Origin: Hydrogenophaga sp. PBL-H3
GTDB taxonomy: Bacteria > Pseudomonadota > Gammaproteobacteria > Burkholderiales > Burkholderiaceae_C
DNA length: 64,000 nt
Reading direction: 5' to 3'
Assembly: GCF_010104355.1 (NCBI RefSeq)
Contig: NZ_CP044972.1
Location: 3,224,001-3,288,000, forward strand
In this document: in pieces, positions 1-8,863 of the stretch
Layout: each line of letters begins with the position of its first letter
How positions within the stretch are numbered: position 1 is the stretch's first letter
Notes under the pieces: model-generated
Database searches by the model: none
Seen by the model: the letters and a program-made list of their open reading frames with translations, nothing else
Told to the model about the DNA's origin: nothing
Position numbers and translations under genes: made by a program

Positions 1-1655
1 CCTGTCCCTGGGCCGACAGATCCTCGGCCACCATCAGCGAGCGTGCGAGCTGCCAGCCGGCCATGAGGTTGCCGGCCAGCATCAGGTAGGGCACGCTGCC
101 GGCAAACGCCGCGTTGGGGTTGCTGCGCGTGTTGGCGGCAATGAACTCGACCACGTCCACAAACGCTTCGCGCGCGGCTTTCAGGCGTTTGTGCACGGCC
201 TTGGCGTTGGCGCTCTCGCGCTTCGCAAGTTCGCCTTCGGTCTTCTCGATCTGCGCGGCGATCGCCTTGGCGCCGGTGCCGCCGTCGCGCGCGGTCTTGC
301 GGCCCACCAGATCGTTGGCCTGGATGGCCGTGGTGCCTTCGTAGATGGTGAGGATCTTGGCGTCGCGGTAATACTGCGCCGCGCCGGTTTCTTCGATGAA
401 ACCCATGCCGCCATGCACCTGCACGCCCAAGCTGGTGACCTCCAGGCTCATCTCGGTGCTGTAGCCCTTGACCAGCGGCACCAGGAATTCGTAGAAGGCC
501 GCGTTTTGCTTGCGCGTGTCGGTGTCAGAGTGGTGGTGCGCGGCGTCGTAGGCGGCTGCGGCCACGGCAGCCATGGCGCGGCAGCCTTCGGTGAGCGCTC
601 GCATGGTCATGAGCATGCGCTTCACATCGGGGTGGTGAATGATGGGCGCTGCGGCCGACAGCGTGCCGTCCACCGGGCGGCTCTGCACGCGGTCCTTGGC
701 GTACACCACGGCCTTCTGGTAAGCCCGCTCGGCGATCGCAATGCCTTGCACACCCACGGCGTAACGCGCGGCGTTCATCATGATGAACATGTACTCCAAG
801 CCGCGGTTTTCCTGGCCCACGAGGTAACCGACCGCGCCACCGTGGTCGCCGTACTGCAGCACGGCCGTGGGGCTGGCCTTGATGCCCATCTTGTGTTCGA
901 TGCTCACGCAATGCACGTCGTTGCGCGCACCCAGCGAGCCGTCTTTGCCGACCATGAATTTGGGCACGACAAACAGGCTGATGCCCTTCACGCCTTCGGG
1001 CGCGCCGGTCACGCGCGCGAGCACGAGGTGCACGATGTTCTCGGCCATGTCGTGCTCACCGTAGGTGATGTAGATCTTGGTGCCGAACACCTTGTAAGTG
1101 CCGTCGGGCTGCGGCTCGGCGCGGCTGCGCACAGCGGCCAGATCGGAGCCGGCCTGCGGCTCGGTGAGGTTCATGGTGCCGGTCCACTGGCCGCTGACCA
1201 GCTTCTCCAGGTAAATGGCTTTGAGCTCGTCGCTACCGGCGGTGATCAGCGCCTCAATCGCGCCGTCGGTGAGCAGCGGGCACAGCGCAAAGCTCATGTT
1301 GGCGCTGTTGAGGATCTCGCCACACGCAGCACCGATGGTCTTGGGCAGGCCCTGGCCGCCGAAGTCGGTGGGGTGCTGCAGACCTTGCCAGCCGCCCTCG
1401 GCGTACTGCTTGAAGGCTTCCTTGAAACCCGGTGTGGTCGTGACCTTGCCGTCCTTGAAGAACGAGGGGTTTTTGTCGCCCTCCCAGTTCAGCGGCGCGA
1501 TCACGCCTTCGTTGAGCTTGGCGCACTCTTCGAGCACCGCCTGCGCGGTTTCGAGTCCGGCGTCTTCAAAGCCCGGCATCTGCGCGACCTGGTCGATGCG
1601 CGCCAGGTGCTCGATGTCGAACAGCATGTCTTTGAGGGGGGCGGTGTAACTCATT
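1..1655 (-). CDS. Acyl-CoA dehydrogenase, long C-terminal-domain type (3' end cut by window)
   Basis: FAD-dependent dehydrogenase that oxidises an acyl-CoA thioester to the 2-enoyl-CoA and passes electrons to ETF. The protein begins MSYTAPLKDMLFDIEHL and runs off the window edge after about 550 residues without a stop. Visible family signs are the substrate/FAD segment MNLTEPQAGSDLAAVRS, the central stretch with YGEHDMAENIVHLVLAR, and the catalytic-base region ILTIYEGTTAIQANDLVG. The extra C-terminal part after this is usual for the roughly 600-residue subfamily found next to etfAB in Betaproteobacteria. It lies downstream of etfB and etfA on the same strand, so it is probably co-expressed with its electron acceptor. 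The chain length of the substrate cannot be told from the sequence. Confidence 0.93.
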
Positions 1656-1690
1656 CTGTTGTCTCCAGGGAATTCACGGGTGCAGATACG

Positions 1691-1718
1691 ACAAGGGCAT
1701 CGCGAACGATGCCCTTGT
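1691..1718 (-). terminator. 12-bp hairpin with UUCG loop between etfA and the acyl-CoA dehydrogenase gene
   Basis: On the minus strand the arms ACAAGGGCATCG and CGATGCCCTTGT pair perfectly around a TTCG tetraloop. No T-run follows on either strand, so a classical intrinsic terminator is not certain. It may attenuate transcription or stabilise the etfA 3' end. Confidence 0.5.
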
Positions 1719-1732
1719 GTCTTTCAGAGGGC

Positions 1733-2665
1733 TCAGAGCGCCTTGATCAATTCGGGCACAGCCTCGAACAGGTCGGCCTCCAGGCCGTAGTCGGCCACCG
1801 AGAAGATCGGGGCCTCGGGGTCCTTGTTGATCGCCACGATGACCTTGCTGTCCTTCATGCCGGCCAGGTGCTGGATCGCACCCGAGATGCCGGCGGCGAT
1901 GTAGAGCTGCGGTGCCACGATCTTGCCGGTCTGGCCGACCTGCCAGTCGTTGGGCGCGTAGCCCGCGTCCACCGCGGCGCGGCTCGCGCCCAGGGCTGCA
2001 CCGAGCTTGTCGGCCAGCGGTGTCATCACGTCGTTGAACTTCTCGGCGCTGCCCAGCGCCCGGCCACCCGAGACGATGATCTTGGCGGCGGTGAGCTCGG
2101 GGCGGTCGCTCTTGGCGATCTCGCTGCCCAGGAACTTCGCCTTGCCATCGTCGGCGGCGGCGGCTGCCGTTTCAATCGCGGCGCTGCCGCCGGTGGCCGC
2201 TGCCGGGTCAAAGCCCGTGGTGCGCACGGTGATGACCTTGGTGGCGTCCAGGGCCTGCACGGTGGCAATCGCGTTGCCGGCGTAGATCGGGCGCTCGAAG
2301 GTGTCGGCGCTGATGACCTTGGTCACATCCGACAGCTGGGCCACGTCGAGGTGGGCGGCCACGCGGGGCGCCACGTTCTTGCCGCTGGCGGTGGCGGGAA
2401 AAAGGATGTGGCTGTAGTTCGCGGCGATGGTGAGCACCTGCGCGGCCACGTTCTCGGCCAGGCCGTGCTCAAACCCCGGGGCGTCGGCGTGGATGACTTT
2501 GCTCACGCCGGCGATCTGCGCGGCGGCTGCGGCTGCACCACCGGCGTTGTGGCCGGCGATGAGCACGTGCACATCACCGCCACATTGGGCAGCGGCAGCG
2601 ACGGTGTTGAGCGTGGCGCCTTTGATGCTGGCGTTGTCGTGTTCTGCAATAACGAGTGCGGTCAT
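1733..2665 (-). CDS. etfA: Electron transfer flavoprotein alpha subunit
   Basis: Binds FAD and, with EtfB, carries electrons from acyl-CoA dehydrogenases to ETF-quinone oxidoreductase. The 310-residue protein starts [20 protein letters not shown], the usual start of bacterial EtfA/FixB. The C-terminal FAD domain (about residues 190-305) shows [12 protein letters not shown], the [21 protein letters not shown] segment, and [21 protein letters not shown]. Reading frame also continues upstream through the etfB region, but this extension is a shadow; the ATG at 2665 gives the normal family length. It begins 11 bases after the etfB stop and precedes the acyl-CoA dehydrogenase gene, so the three probably form one transcript. 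Confidence 0.96.
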   Translation of the reverse strand: MTALVIAEHDNASIKGATLNTVAAAAQCGGDVHVLIAGHNAGGAAAAAAQIAGVSKVIHADAPGFEHGLAENVAAQVLTIAANYSHILFPATASGKNVAPRVAAHLDVAQLSDVTKVISADTFERPIYAGNAIATVQALDATKVITVRTTGFDPAAATGGSAAIETAAAAADDGKAKFLGSEIAKSDRPELTAAKIIVSGGRALGSAEKFNDVMTPLADKLGAALGASRAAVDAGYAPNDWQVGQTGKIVAPQLYIAAGISGAIQHLAGMKDSKVIVAINKDPEAPIFSVADYGLEADLFEAVPELIKAL

Positions 2666-2676
2666 TTGTCGGTTCC

Positions 2677-3426
2677 TCAGATCACTTTGGCTTCGTTCTT
2701 CAACTTCTCGACCAGGGCGGCCACATCGGCCACCTTGATGCCGGCGCCGCGCTTGGGCGGCTCGCTGACCTTCAGGGTCTTGATGCGCGGGCTCACGTCC
2801 ACACCGAGGTCTTCGGGCTTGACGATGTCCAGCGTCTTCTTCTTGGCCTTCATGATGTTGGGCAGCGTCACGTAACGCGGCTCGTTCAGGCGCAGGTCGG
2901 TGGTGATGACGGCGGGCAGCGTGATCGACAGGGTCTCCAGACCCCCATCGACTTCGCGGGTCACCGTGGCTTTGCCATCGGCCACTTCCACTTTCGAAGC
3001 AAACGTGGCTTGCGGCAGGCCGGCCAGCGCCGCCAACATCTGGCCGGTCTGGTTGCAGTCGTCGTCGATCGCCTGTTTGCCCAGGATGATCAGGCCGGGT
3101 TGTTCCTTGTCGACCAGCGCCTTGAGCAGCTTGGCCACGGCCAGTGGCTGCAGCTCTTCGGTGGTCTCCACCAGGATGGCGCGGTCGGCGCCGATGGCCA
3201 TGGCCGTGCGCAGGGTTTCCTGGCACTGCGTGACACCGCAGGAGACAGCGATCACCTCGGTGACCACGCCCTTCTCTTTCAAGCGCACGGCTTCTTCCAC
3301 CGCGATTTCGTCAAACGGGTTCATGCTCATCTTGACGTTGGCGATGTCCACGCCACTGCCGTCGCTCTTCACGCGCACCTTGACGTTGTAATCCACCACG
3401 CGTTTGACGGGGACGATGACCTTCAT
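2677..3426 (-). CDS. etfB: Electron transfer flavoprotein beta subunit
   Basis: AMP-binding partner of EtfA in the heterodimeric electron carrier. The 249-residue protein begins [20 protein letters not shown] and contains the conserved [19 protein letters not shown] and [19 protein letters not shown] segments, with [20 protein letters not shown] further on. The start at 3426 is chosen over an in-frame upstream codon because AGGAG lies eight bases before it and the protein then matches the family start. First gene of the etfB-etfA-acyl-CoA dehydrogenase transcript. An 18-bp perfect palindrome lies 40 bases upstream. Confidence 0.96.
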   Translation of the reverse strand: MKVIVPVKRVVDYNVKVRVKSDGSGVDIANVKMSMNPFDEIAVEEAVRLKEKGVVTEVIAVSCGVTQCQETLRTAMAIGADRAILVETTEELQPLAVAKLLKALVDKEQPGLIILGKQAIDDDCNQTGQMLAALAGLPQATFASKVEVADGKATVTREVDGGLETLSITLPAVITTDLRLNEPRYVTLPNIMKAKKKTLDIVKPEDLGVDVSPRIKTLKVSEPPKRGAGIKVADVAALVEKLKNEAKVI

Positions 3427-3774
3427 GTTGGGTTGCTCCTGATGATTGGAAAAATGGCGCCATGCATTGACGTGCACGTCAATTGCGGATTGTATGCCCC
3501 ACCCCCTATCGAGGGCGGACAGACCAAGACAAATCTGGACGACAGAACAAAAAAGAACGGTCGTGCTTTTTGTGAATTATAGGAGAAGGCTCGGAAGCCA
3601 CAAAGCCCTTATTTTCAGCACCTCCACATCGCCGCCCGTCGCGCATTCACCGACCGCAGAGTCGGCGAATTCGGGTAAGCCATGAGATGCCGATGGAGGG
3701 AACTGGCCTATATTCCTTTTGCTGTTTTGTTTATGTTGAGTAACCATTTCACCCGCCAGCACAGGAGTTTTCGA
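3427..3774. other. Divergent intergenic region etfB / dctP
   Basis: About 350 bases with no supported gene. It must hold promoters for etfBA (minus) and the TRAP operon (plus). It is visibly richer in A+T than its surroundings. It contains the palindrome at 3466-3483, a TACAAT -10-like hexamer on the minus strand at 3489-3494 and a TATATT hexamer on the plus strand at 3709-3714. I see no convincing -35 partner for either. Confidence 0.6.
3466..3483. promoter_or_regulatory. Perfect 18-bp palindrome, candidate operator for etfBA
   Basis: ATTGACGTGCACGTCAAT reads the same on both strands. It lies 40-57 bases before the etfB start and just downstream of a TACAAT hexamer on the minus strand, where a repressor could block initiation. 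ACGT-centred dyads are typical of TetR/MerR-type regulators of acyl-CoA catabolism in Proteobacteria. The regulator itself is not in this window. Confidence 0.55.
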
Positions 3775-4788
3775 ATGCCCTCACGCACCCTGGTGTCCCT
3801 CGCCTTGACGTCCACCCTGCTGACCAGCGGTCTGGTGTCGGCGCAGACCGTGTTCACCGTCTCCAGCTGGCTGCCGCCCAGCCACACGCTGAGCACCTCG
3901 CAAAAGACCTGGTGCGACATGCTGGAGAAAGAAAGCACCGGCCGCATGAAGTGCAACATCCTGCCCAAGGGCGTGGTGGCCGCGCCCGGCACCTTTGATG
4001 CGGTGCGCGACGGCCTGGCCGACATCTCGTACACGGTGGACGGCTACACCCCCGGTCGCTTCATCAACACCCAGGTCGCGGAATTTCCATTCCTCGGCAA
4101 CAACGCGGTGGCCACCTCGGTCGCTTACCAGCGCGTCTACAGCAAGTATTTCGCGCCCCTGGGCGAGCACCGCGGCGTGAAGGTGCTGGCGGTGTTCACG
4201 CACGGCCCCGGTGTGATCTTCAACAGCAAGAAGCCGGTGACCTCGGCCGCCGAAGCCGCGAGTCTGAAGTTCCGCATCGGTGGCGGCAACATCAACGAAC
4301 TCTCCAAGGCGATGGGCTGGAACACCACGCTGAAGGCCGCGCCCGAGTCGTTCGAACTGCTCTCCACCGGCGTGATGGACGGTACCTTCTTCCCCGACGA
4401 ATCGATCGCCTCGTTCAAGCTGAGCATGATCAAACACGCCACCGACTTCCCCGGCGGCCTGTACAACACCAGCTTCGTCTTCATGATGAACCCGGCCAAG
4501 TACAACGCCCTCTCGGCCCAAGACAAGGCCGTGGTCGACAAGCTCTCGGGCGAGCCGGCTGCCCGCTTGTTTGGCGAAGGCTGGGACAAGGTGGACGCGG
4601 CCAGCCGCGAACTGCAGAAGGGCCAGGGTGTGGCGCGCATCACCGCCGACAAGGCTTTTGTGAAAGCGGTGATGGACAAGCAGGACTACCTGGAGACCAA
4701 GTGGGCGGCGAGCGCCCAGGTCAAGGGTCTGCAGAATCCCAAGGGCGTGCTGGGCGAGTTCCGCGCAGAAATCGCCAAGGTCAAGTAA
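3775..4788 (+). CDS. dctP: TRAP transporter substrate-binding protein, DctP family
   Basis: Periplasmic solute receptor of a tripartite ATP-independent transporter. It has 337 residues with a typical signal peptide (MPSRTLVSLALTSTLL then GLVSAQ; cleavage near residue 25). The mature part starts TVFTVSSWLPPSHTLS, as in carboxylate-type DctP proteins, and FRIGGGNINELSKAMGWN is the ligand-site region that includes the conserved strand before the organic-anion pocket. The ATG at 3775 follows CAGGAG by seven bases; upstream in-frame codons lack a signal sequence. The two permease subunits follow at once. The substrate cannot be read from the sequence; a carboxylate is the family expectation. Confidence 0.9.
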   Translation: MPSRTLVSLALTSTLLTSGLVSAQTVFTVSSWLPPSHTLSTSQKTWCDMLEKESTGRMKCNILPKGVVAAPGTFDAVRDGLADISYTVDGYTPGRFINTQVAEFPFLGNNAVATSVAYQRVYSKYFAPLGEHRGVKVLAVFTHGPGVIFNSKKPVTSAAEAASLKFRIGGGNINELSKAMGWNTTLKAAPESFELLSTGVMDGTFFPDESIASFKLSMIKHATDFPGGLYNTSFVFMMNPAKYNALSAQDKAVVDKLSGEPAARLFGEGWDKVDAASRELQKGQGVARITADKAFVKAVMDKQDYLETKWAASAQVKGLQNPKGVLGEFRAEIAKVK

Positions 4789-4819
4789 ACCCCGAGGCCA
4801 TCCGGGTGTGGCCTTGCCG

Positions 4820-4851
4820 GGCCGGCTGAGCAAGCGCACAGCCGGCCTTTT
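4820..4851 (+). terminator. Hairpin with T-run between dctP and dctQ
   Basis: GGCCGGCTG and CAGCCGGCC pair over a ten-base loop and are followed by TTTT. Its position between the receptor gene and the permease genes suggests partial termination, giving more receptor than membrane subunits. Confidence 0.6.
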
Positions 4852-4867
4852 CACATCAAGACTCATC

Positions 4868-5386
4868 ATGCTCAAGACGATCGAACGCACGCTGCGGTGG
4901 TCCACCGGGCTCATGGCTGCCATGGCCCTGTTTGCCATCATGTGGCTCACGCTGGTGGACGTGACCGGGCGGCGCTTTTTCAGCCACTCGGTGCCCGGCG
5001 GCCTGGAGATCACCGAGATCCTCATGGTCATCGTGATCTTTGGCGCCCTGCCCATGGTGTCCTGGCGCAACGAACACGTGGTGTTCGACTCGCTCGACGC
5101 CTTCCTGCCAGACTGGGTGCGCGGCATCCAGGCCCGCCTGGTCAACCTCGCCTGCGCATCGGCGTTCGGCTTTCTCGCCTATCTCATGAGCACACGCGCC
5201 GACCGCTTCGCCGAGTACGGCGACACCACCGTCTATCTGCAGGTTTCCATCGCGCCTGTGGCCTGGATGATGGCGCTCTTCCTGGCCATCACCGCCGCCG
5301 TGCACCTGCTCTTCGTGTTCGTTGTGGTCCCGGTGGCATCGCCCCACCATCCCCCGCCCGTCGAGCTTGAAGGAGCTTCGTCATGA
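4868..5386 (+). CDS. dctQ: TRAP transporter small permease subunit, DctQ family
   Basis: Four-helix membrane subunit that bridges the receptor and the large permease. The 172-residue protein begins MLKTIERTLRWSTGLMAAMA and has hydrophobic segments near residues 15-37, 45-65, 85-105 and 125-150. The motif VDVTGRRFFSHSVPGGLEI and the following EILMVIVIFGALPMVSW are typical of DctQ. A longer in-frame start at 4808 exists, but it would begin inside the hairpin region and adds a non-hydrophobic leader, so ATG 4868 is preferred. Its stop overlaps the dctM start in ATGA, indicating translational coupling. Confidence 0.88.
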   Translation: MLKTIERTLRWSTGLMAAMALFAIMWLTLVDVTGRRFFSHSVPGGLEITEILMVIVIFGALPMVSWRNEHVVFDSLDAFLPDWVRGIQARLVNLACASAFGFLAYLMSTRADRFAEYGDTTVYLQVSIAPVAWMMALFLAITAAVHLLFVFVVVPVASPHHPPPVELEGASS

Positions 5387-6678
5387 CCGAAGCCTCGCTG
5401 GGATTTCTGGCTGTCTTCGCGATGGCATTCCTGCGCATCCCACTGGCGCTGGCCATGGCCATCGCCGGCGTGGCGGGGCTGGGCCTCATGCGCGGCTGGC
5501 AGCCCGCGTTCGCCAGCACCAGCCAGGTGATCTTCGAGACCGGCTTTGCGTATGTGCTCTCGGTGATCCCGCTGTTCATCCTCATGGGCAATCTGGTGGC
5601 GCGCGCCGGCATGGCGCGCGAACTCTACACCGCCGCCAATGCCTTCGTGGGGCACCGCAAGGGCGGCCTGGCCATGGCCAGCATCATTGCCTCGGGCGGC
5701 TTCGGCTCCATCTGCGGCTCATCGATCGCCACCGCCGCCACCATGACGCGCGTGGCCTACCCCGAGATGAAGCGCCATGGCTACAAGGACACCCTGGCCA
5801 CCGGGGCCATTGCCTCGGGTGGCACATTGGGCATCCTGATTCCGCCGTCCACCGTGATGGTGATCTACGGCATCATCACCGAGACCGACATCGGCAAGCT
5901 GTTCATCGCGGGCATCCTGCCCGGGCTGGTGGCCATCATCTGCCTGTGCGTGGCGGTGGCTTACATCACTTGGCGCGACCCGGCCGCCGGCCCGCCCGCC
6001 GAGCGCTACAACTGGGCAGAACGCCTCGCCGCCGTGCGCGGCATCTGGGGCGTGGGCTTGCTGTTCGCCCTGGTCATCGGCGGCATCTACGGCGGTGTAT
6101 TCACCGCCACCGAGGGCGCCGGTGTGGGCGCAGCAGGCGCTTTCTTCTTCGCGCTGTTTCGCGGCGCGCTCACGCCGCGCGTGTTGCTGGACATCCTGGT
6201 GGAGAGCACGCGCACCACGGCCATGCTGTTCACCATCCTGATCGGCGCGATGGTCTTCACCAGCTTCATCAACTTCACCAGCATGCCGGGCGACCTGCGC
6301 GACTTCCTGCTGCAGTTCAGCCCGCATCCCATCATGGTGGTGGCGGTGATGATGGCGATCTACGTGGCGCTCGGCCTGGTGATGGAGGAACTGTCGATGG
6401 TGCTGCTGACCATCCCGGTGTTCTTTCCGGTGATCACCGGGCTGGGGTTCGATCCGGTCTGGTTCGGCATTCTGATCGTGACCATCGTGGAGATCGGCAT
6501 GATCTCGCCACCGGTGGGCATGAACCTGTTCGTGATGAACTCGCTGCTGCCGCTGGTCAAGCTCAAAACGATCTTTCAGGGCGTCTGGCCCTTCGTCATG
6601 GCCGACGTCTTGCGCCTGTGCATCCTGATCGCCTTCCCCGCCATCTCGTTGTGGCTACCGGGATTCATGAACCGCTGA
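5383..6678 (+). CDS. dctM: TRAP transporter large permease subunit, DctM family
   Basis: Transport channel that drives sodium-coupled uptake with DctP and DctQ. It has 431 residues with about twelve hydrophobic segments. Family landmarks are IPLALAMAIAGVAGLGLM near the start, IIASGGFGSICGSSIATAATM, GTLGILIPPSTVMVIYGIIT, and the C-terminal GMISPPVGMNLFVMNSL. The length matches the family. The last 24 bases overlap the 3' end of the mscS-type gene on the other strand, so the two transcripts converge with no space for a terminator. Confidence 0.94.
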   Translation: MTEASLGFLAVFAMAFLRIPLALAMAIAGVAGLGLMRGWQPAFASTSQVIFETGFAYVLSVIPLFILMGNLVARAGMARELYTAANAFVGHRKGGLAMASIIASGGFGSICGSSIATAATMTRVAYPEMKRHGYKDTLATGAIASGGTLGILIPPSTVMVIYGIITETDIGKLFIAGILPGLVAIICLCVAVAYITWRDPAAGPPAERYNWAERLAAVRGIWGVGLLFALVIGGIYGGVFTATEGAGVGAAGAFFFALFRGALTPRVLLDILVESTRTTAMLFTILIGAMVFTSFINFTSMPGDLRDFLLQFSPHPIMVVAVMMAIYVALGLVMEELSMVLLTIPVFFPVITGLGFDPVWFGILIVTIVEIGMISPPVGMNLFVMNSLLPLVKLKTIFQGVWPFVMADVLRLCILIAFPAISLWLPGFMNR

Positions 6679-7983
6679 ATCCGAGGACCCGGCGAGCGGA
6701 ACCCGCTGCAGGTGCACCACGCGCTGCGGATACGGCATTTCGATGCCGTGCACCTGCAGCGACTGCAGGATGCGGCGGTTGACGAGCGAGCGCAGCCGGA
6801 GCTGGTCGCTGTTGTCGGACGACTCGATCCAGTAACCCACGGTGAATTCCAGACCATCGGCGCCAAAGGCCGACAGCGCAACGAGCGGCGCAGGCTCCTT
6901 GAGCGCATCGGCCTGCTCCAGCACGGCGTCCAGCAGCAGCGCACTCACCTGCTCCACGTCGCTGCCGTAGGCCACCGACACCACCGTGGTCTGCCACACG
7001 CGGGTCAAGGCGCTGGAGAGGTTCTCCACCCGGTTGATGACCATGAACTCGTTGGGCACGATGGACTCGCGGCCAGCAGGCGCGCGGATCACGGTGTAAC
7101 GGGCGTTGATGTCGAGGATACGGCCTTCGAAGTTGTCCACCCGGACGTTGTCGCCAATGCGCATGCGGCGCTCGGCCAGGATCACGAAGCCGCTCACGTA
7201 GTTGGAGGCCAGCTTCTGCAGGCCAAAGCCAATGCCCACACCAACCGCGCCGCCCAACACCGACAGCGCGGTGAGGTCGATGCCCACGGCCGACAACGCG
7301 ATGATGAGCCCAACAAACATGAGCAACGCACGCGTGGCATTGCTCGCCGCCTTGCGCAGCGACAGATCGGCACCCGCAGCCTTGCGCAGCAGGCGCGTCT
7401 CGATGGCCGACGACACCCAGAGCGAAAGGATGAGCACCGCGCCGGCCGTGAGAATGCCTTCGATCATGGTGCGCAGGCTCAGCGTGGTGGCGCCGATCTT
7501 CCAGGTGATCTGGTCGAGCTCGGCCAACACTACCGGCAGCAGACCACTCACCCACAGCACCATGGCCAGCCACGCGACCCAGGAGATCGTGCGCTCCAGC
7601 GCACGCACCCAGGGCGCGGTGGCAAAGGCCACCTGCAGCACTTTCACGCCCACGCGAATCACCACCAGCGACACCAGCACCGGAATGGCCACCTTGAACG
7701 CCGCCAGCGGCATCAGCTCGGTGATGAGCGCGCGCGCGATGAACCCCAGAGCGAGCAACAACAGGGGGAACATCACGCCGTCGATCAAGCGCCGGCCGAA
7801 CAGCACGGATGTTTTTTCGTCCTGCATGCGCATCGCTCTGCGCAAGGCCCAACTGAAGGCCAAAGCCAGCGCGATGCAGACCATCAGCGCGCCGAGTTCG
7901 ATCAGCACCGTGGGTTGTGTGAAACCCGCCAGCCACAGGCCGATGTCGTCGATGGGTTTGGGTTGGGCTGTGGAGGAATTCAT
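6655..7983 (-). CDS. Mechanosensitive ion channel, MscS family
   Basis: Inner-membrane channel expected to open on hypo-osmotic shock. Of 442 residues, the N-terminal two thirds hold about six hydrophobic helices. The pore helix and beta domain follow: VLGGAVGVGIGFGLQKLASN, then SGFVILAERRMRIGDNVRV and the segment ending in VPNEFMVINRVENLS. It is longer than E. coli MscS (286 residues) and has extra N-terminal helices, as in the YbdG/YnaI-like group. It is the last of three co-oriented genes with the enoyl-CoA-hydratase-like and deacetylase genes, 32 bases behind the former, though no functional link is obvious. Confidence 0.9.
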   Translation of the reverse strand: MNSSTAQPKPIDDIGLWLAGFTQPTVLIELGALMVCIALALAFSWALRRAMRMQDEKTSVLFGRRLIDGVMFPLLLLALGFIARALITELMPLAAFKVAIPVLVSLVVIRVGVKVLQVAFATAPWVRALERTISWVAWLAMVLWVSGLLPVVLAELDQITWKIGATTLSLRTMIEGILTAGAVLILSLWVSSAIETRLLRKAAGADLSLRKAASNATRALLMFVGLIIALSAVGIDLTALSVLGGAVGVGIGFGLQKLASNYVSGFVILAERRMRIGDNVRVDNFEGRILDINARYTVIRAPAGRESIVPNEFMVINRVENLSSALTRVWQTTVVSVAYGSDVEQVSALLLDAVLEQADALKEPAPLVALSAFGADGLEFTVGYWIESSDNSDQLRLRSLVNRRILQSLQVHGIEMPYPQRVVHLQRVPLAGSSDSAVHESR

Positions 7984-8015
7984 GTGTCGGCGAAACGGGT
8001 CGCAGTGAAGGCGTG

Positions 8016-8828
8016 TCAGGTGCGCCAGCTCGGCGCGCGTTTGTCGATGAAGGCCTGCACGCCCTCCTGGGCCACGGCATGCGCCATGTTGCAGGCCATG
8101 CTCTGCCCCGCGAGCTGGTAGGCCGACTCGATGCCGGTTTCCAGCTGGCGGTAGAACAGCGCCTTGCCCATGGCGATGGCCTCGGGCGGCTTGGCCAGGA
8201 TGCGATCCACCAGGGCCGCCACGGCCTCGTCAAGCGCATCGGGCGCCACCACACGGTTGACCAGCCCGCGCGCGCAGGCCTCGTCGGCCGAGATGAAATC
8301 GCCCGTGAGCAGCATCTCCATCGCCTGTTTGGGCAGGATGTTGCGCGACAAGGCCGCGCCCGGCGTGGGGCAGAACAAACCGACGTCGATGCCGTTCACG
8401 CCGAAGCTCGCGCTCTCGCTGGCCACGGCCAGATCGCACTGCGCCACGAGCTGGCAGCCGGCCGCCGTGGCCAGCCCCTGCACGCGCGCGATCACCGGCA
8501 CCTCCAGCTTGCGGATCGCGAGCATGAGCCGCGAGCAGCGCGCAAACAAGGCCTGGTAGTAGGCCTGCTCGGGTGTAGCGCGCATCTCCTTGAGATCGTG
8601 CCCGGCGCAGAAGGCGCGACCGTTTGCTGCGATCACCACCAGGCGCGCCAGCGGATCGGCCGCCACCGCATCGATGGCCGCCTGCAGCGCCGCGAGCATG
8701 GCTTCGGACAACACATTGAAGCTGCGCGGGGTGTTCAGGGTCAGGGTGTGCACGCCGCGATCGTCGCGGGTGTGCAGGAGCACTTCGCCGCCGGCCGTTG
8801 GGAATGGAGGAGTTGCGGGGTGGGTCAT
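8016..8828 (-). CDS. Enoyl-CoA hydratase/isomerase-family protein, ECHDC3-like, lacking the two catalytic glutamates
   Basis: Crotonase-fold protein of 270 residues (MTHPATPPFPTAGG...). The oxyanion-hole regions are present: NGRAFCAGHDLKEMR and RVQGLATAAGCQLVAQCD. In true enoyl-CoA hydratases the second motif reads GGGCELA with a catalytic Glu; here it is GCQL. The other catalytic Glu (FGQPE in rat mitochondrial hydratase) is replaced in SFGVNGIDVGLFCPTPG. The GCQLVA and GLFCPTPG signatures match the ECHDC3 branch, whose reaction is unclear. I therefore do not call it a hydratase in activity. The ATG at 8828 gives the family length; an in-frame extension upstream lies in the intergenic region. 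Confidence 0.85.
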   Translation of the reverse strand: MTHPATPPFPTAGGEVLLHTRDDRGVHTLTLNTPRSFNVLSEAMLAALQAAIDAVAADPLARLVVIAANGRAFCAGHDLKEMRATPEQAYYQALFARCSRLMLAIRKLEVPVIARVQGLATAAGCQLVAQCDLAVASESASFGVNGIDVGLFCPTPGAALSRNILPKQAMEMLLTGDFISADEACARGLVNRVVAPDALDEAVAALVDRILAKPPEAIAMGKALFYRQLETGIESAYQLAGQSMACNMAHAVAQEGVQAFIDKRAPSWRT

Positions 8829-8863
8829 CGAAACATTATCGGACGCCCGCCCGCAGCAGAAGT

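Noticed and set aside
191-2875. Long plus-strand open frame of 894 codons
   Set aside because: It is antisense to the acyl-CoA dehydrogenase, etfA and etfB genes and is rich in His/Val/Gly as expected from high-GC shadow frames; no motif.
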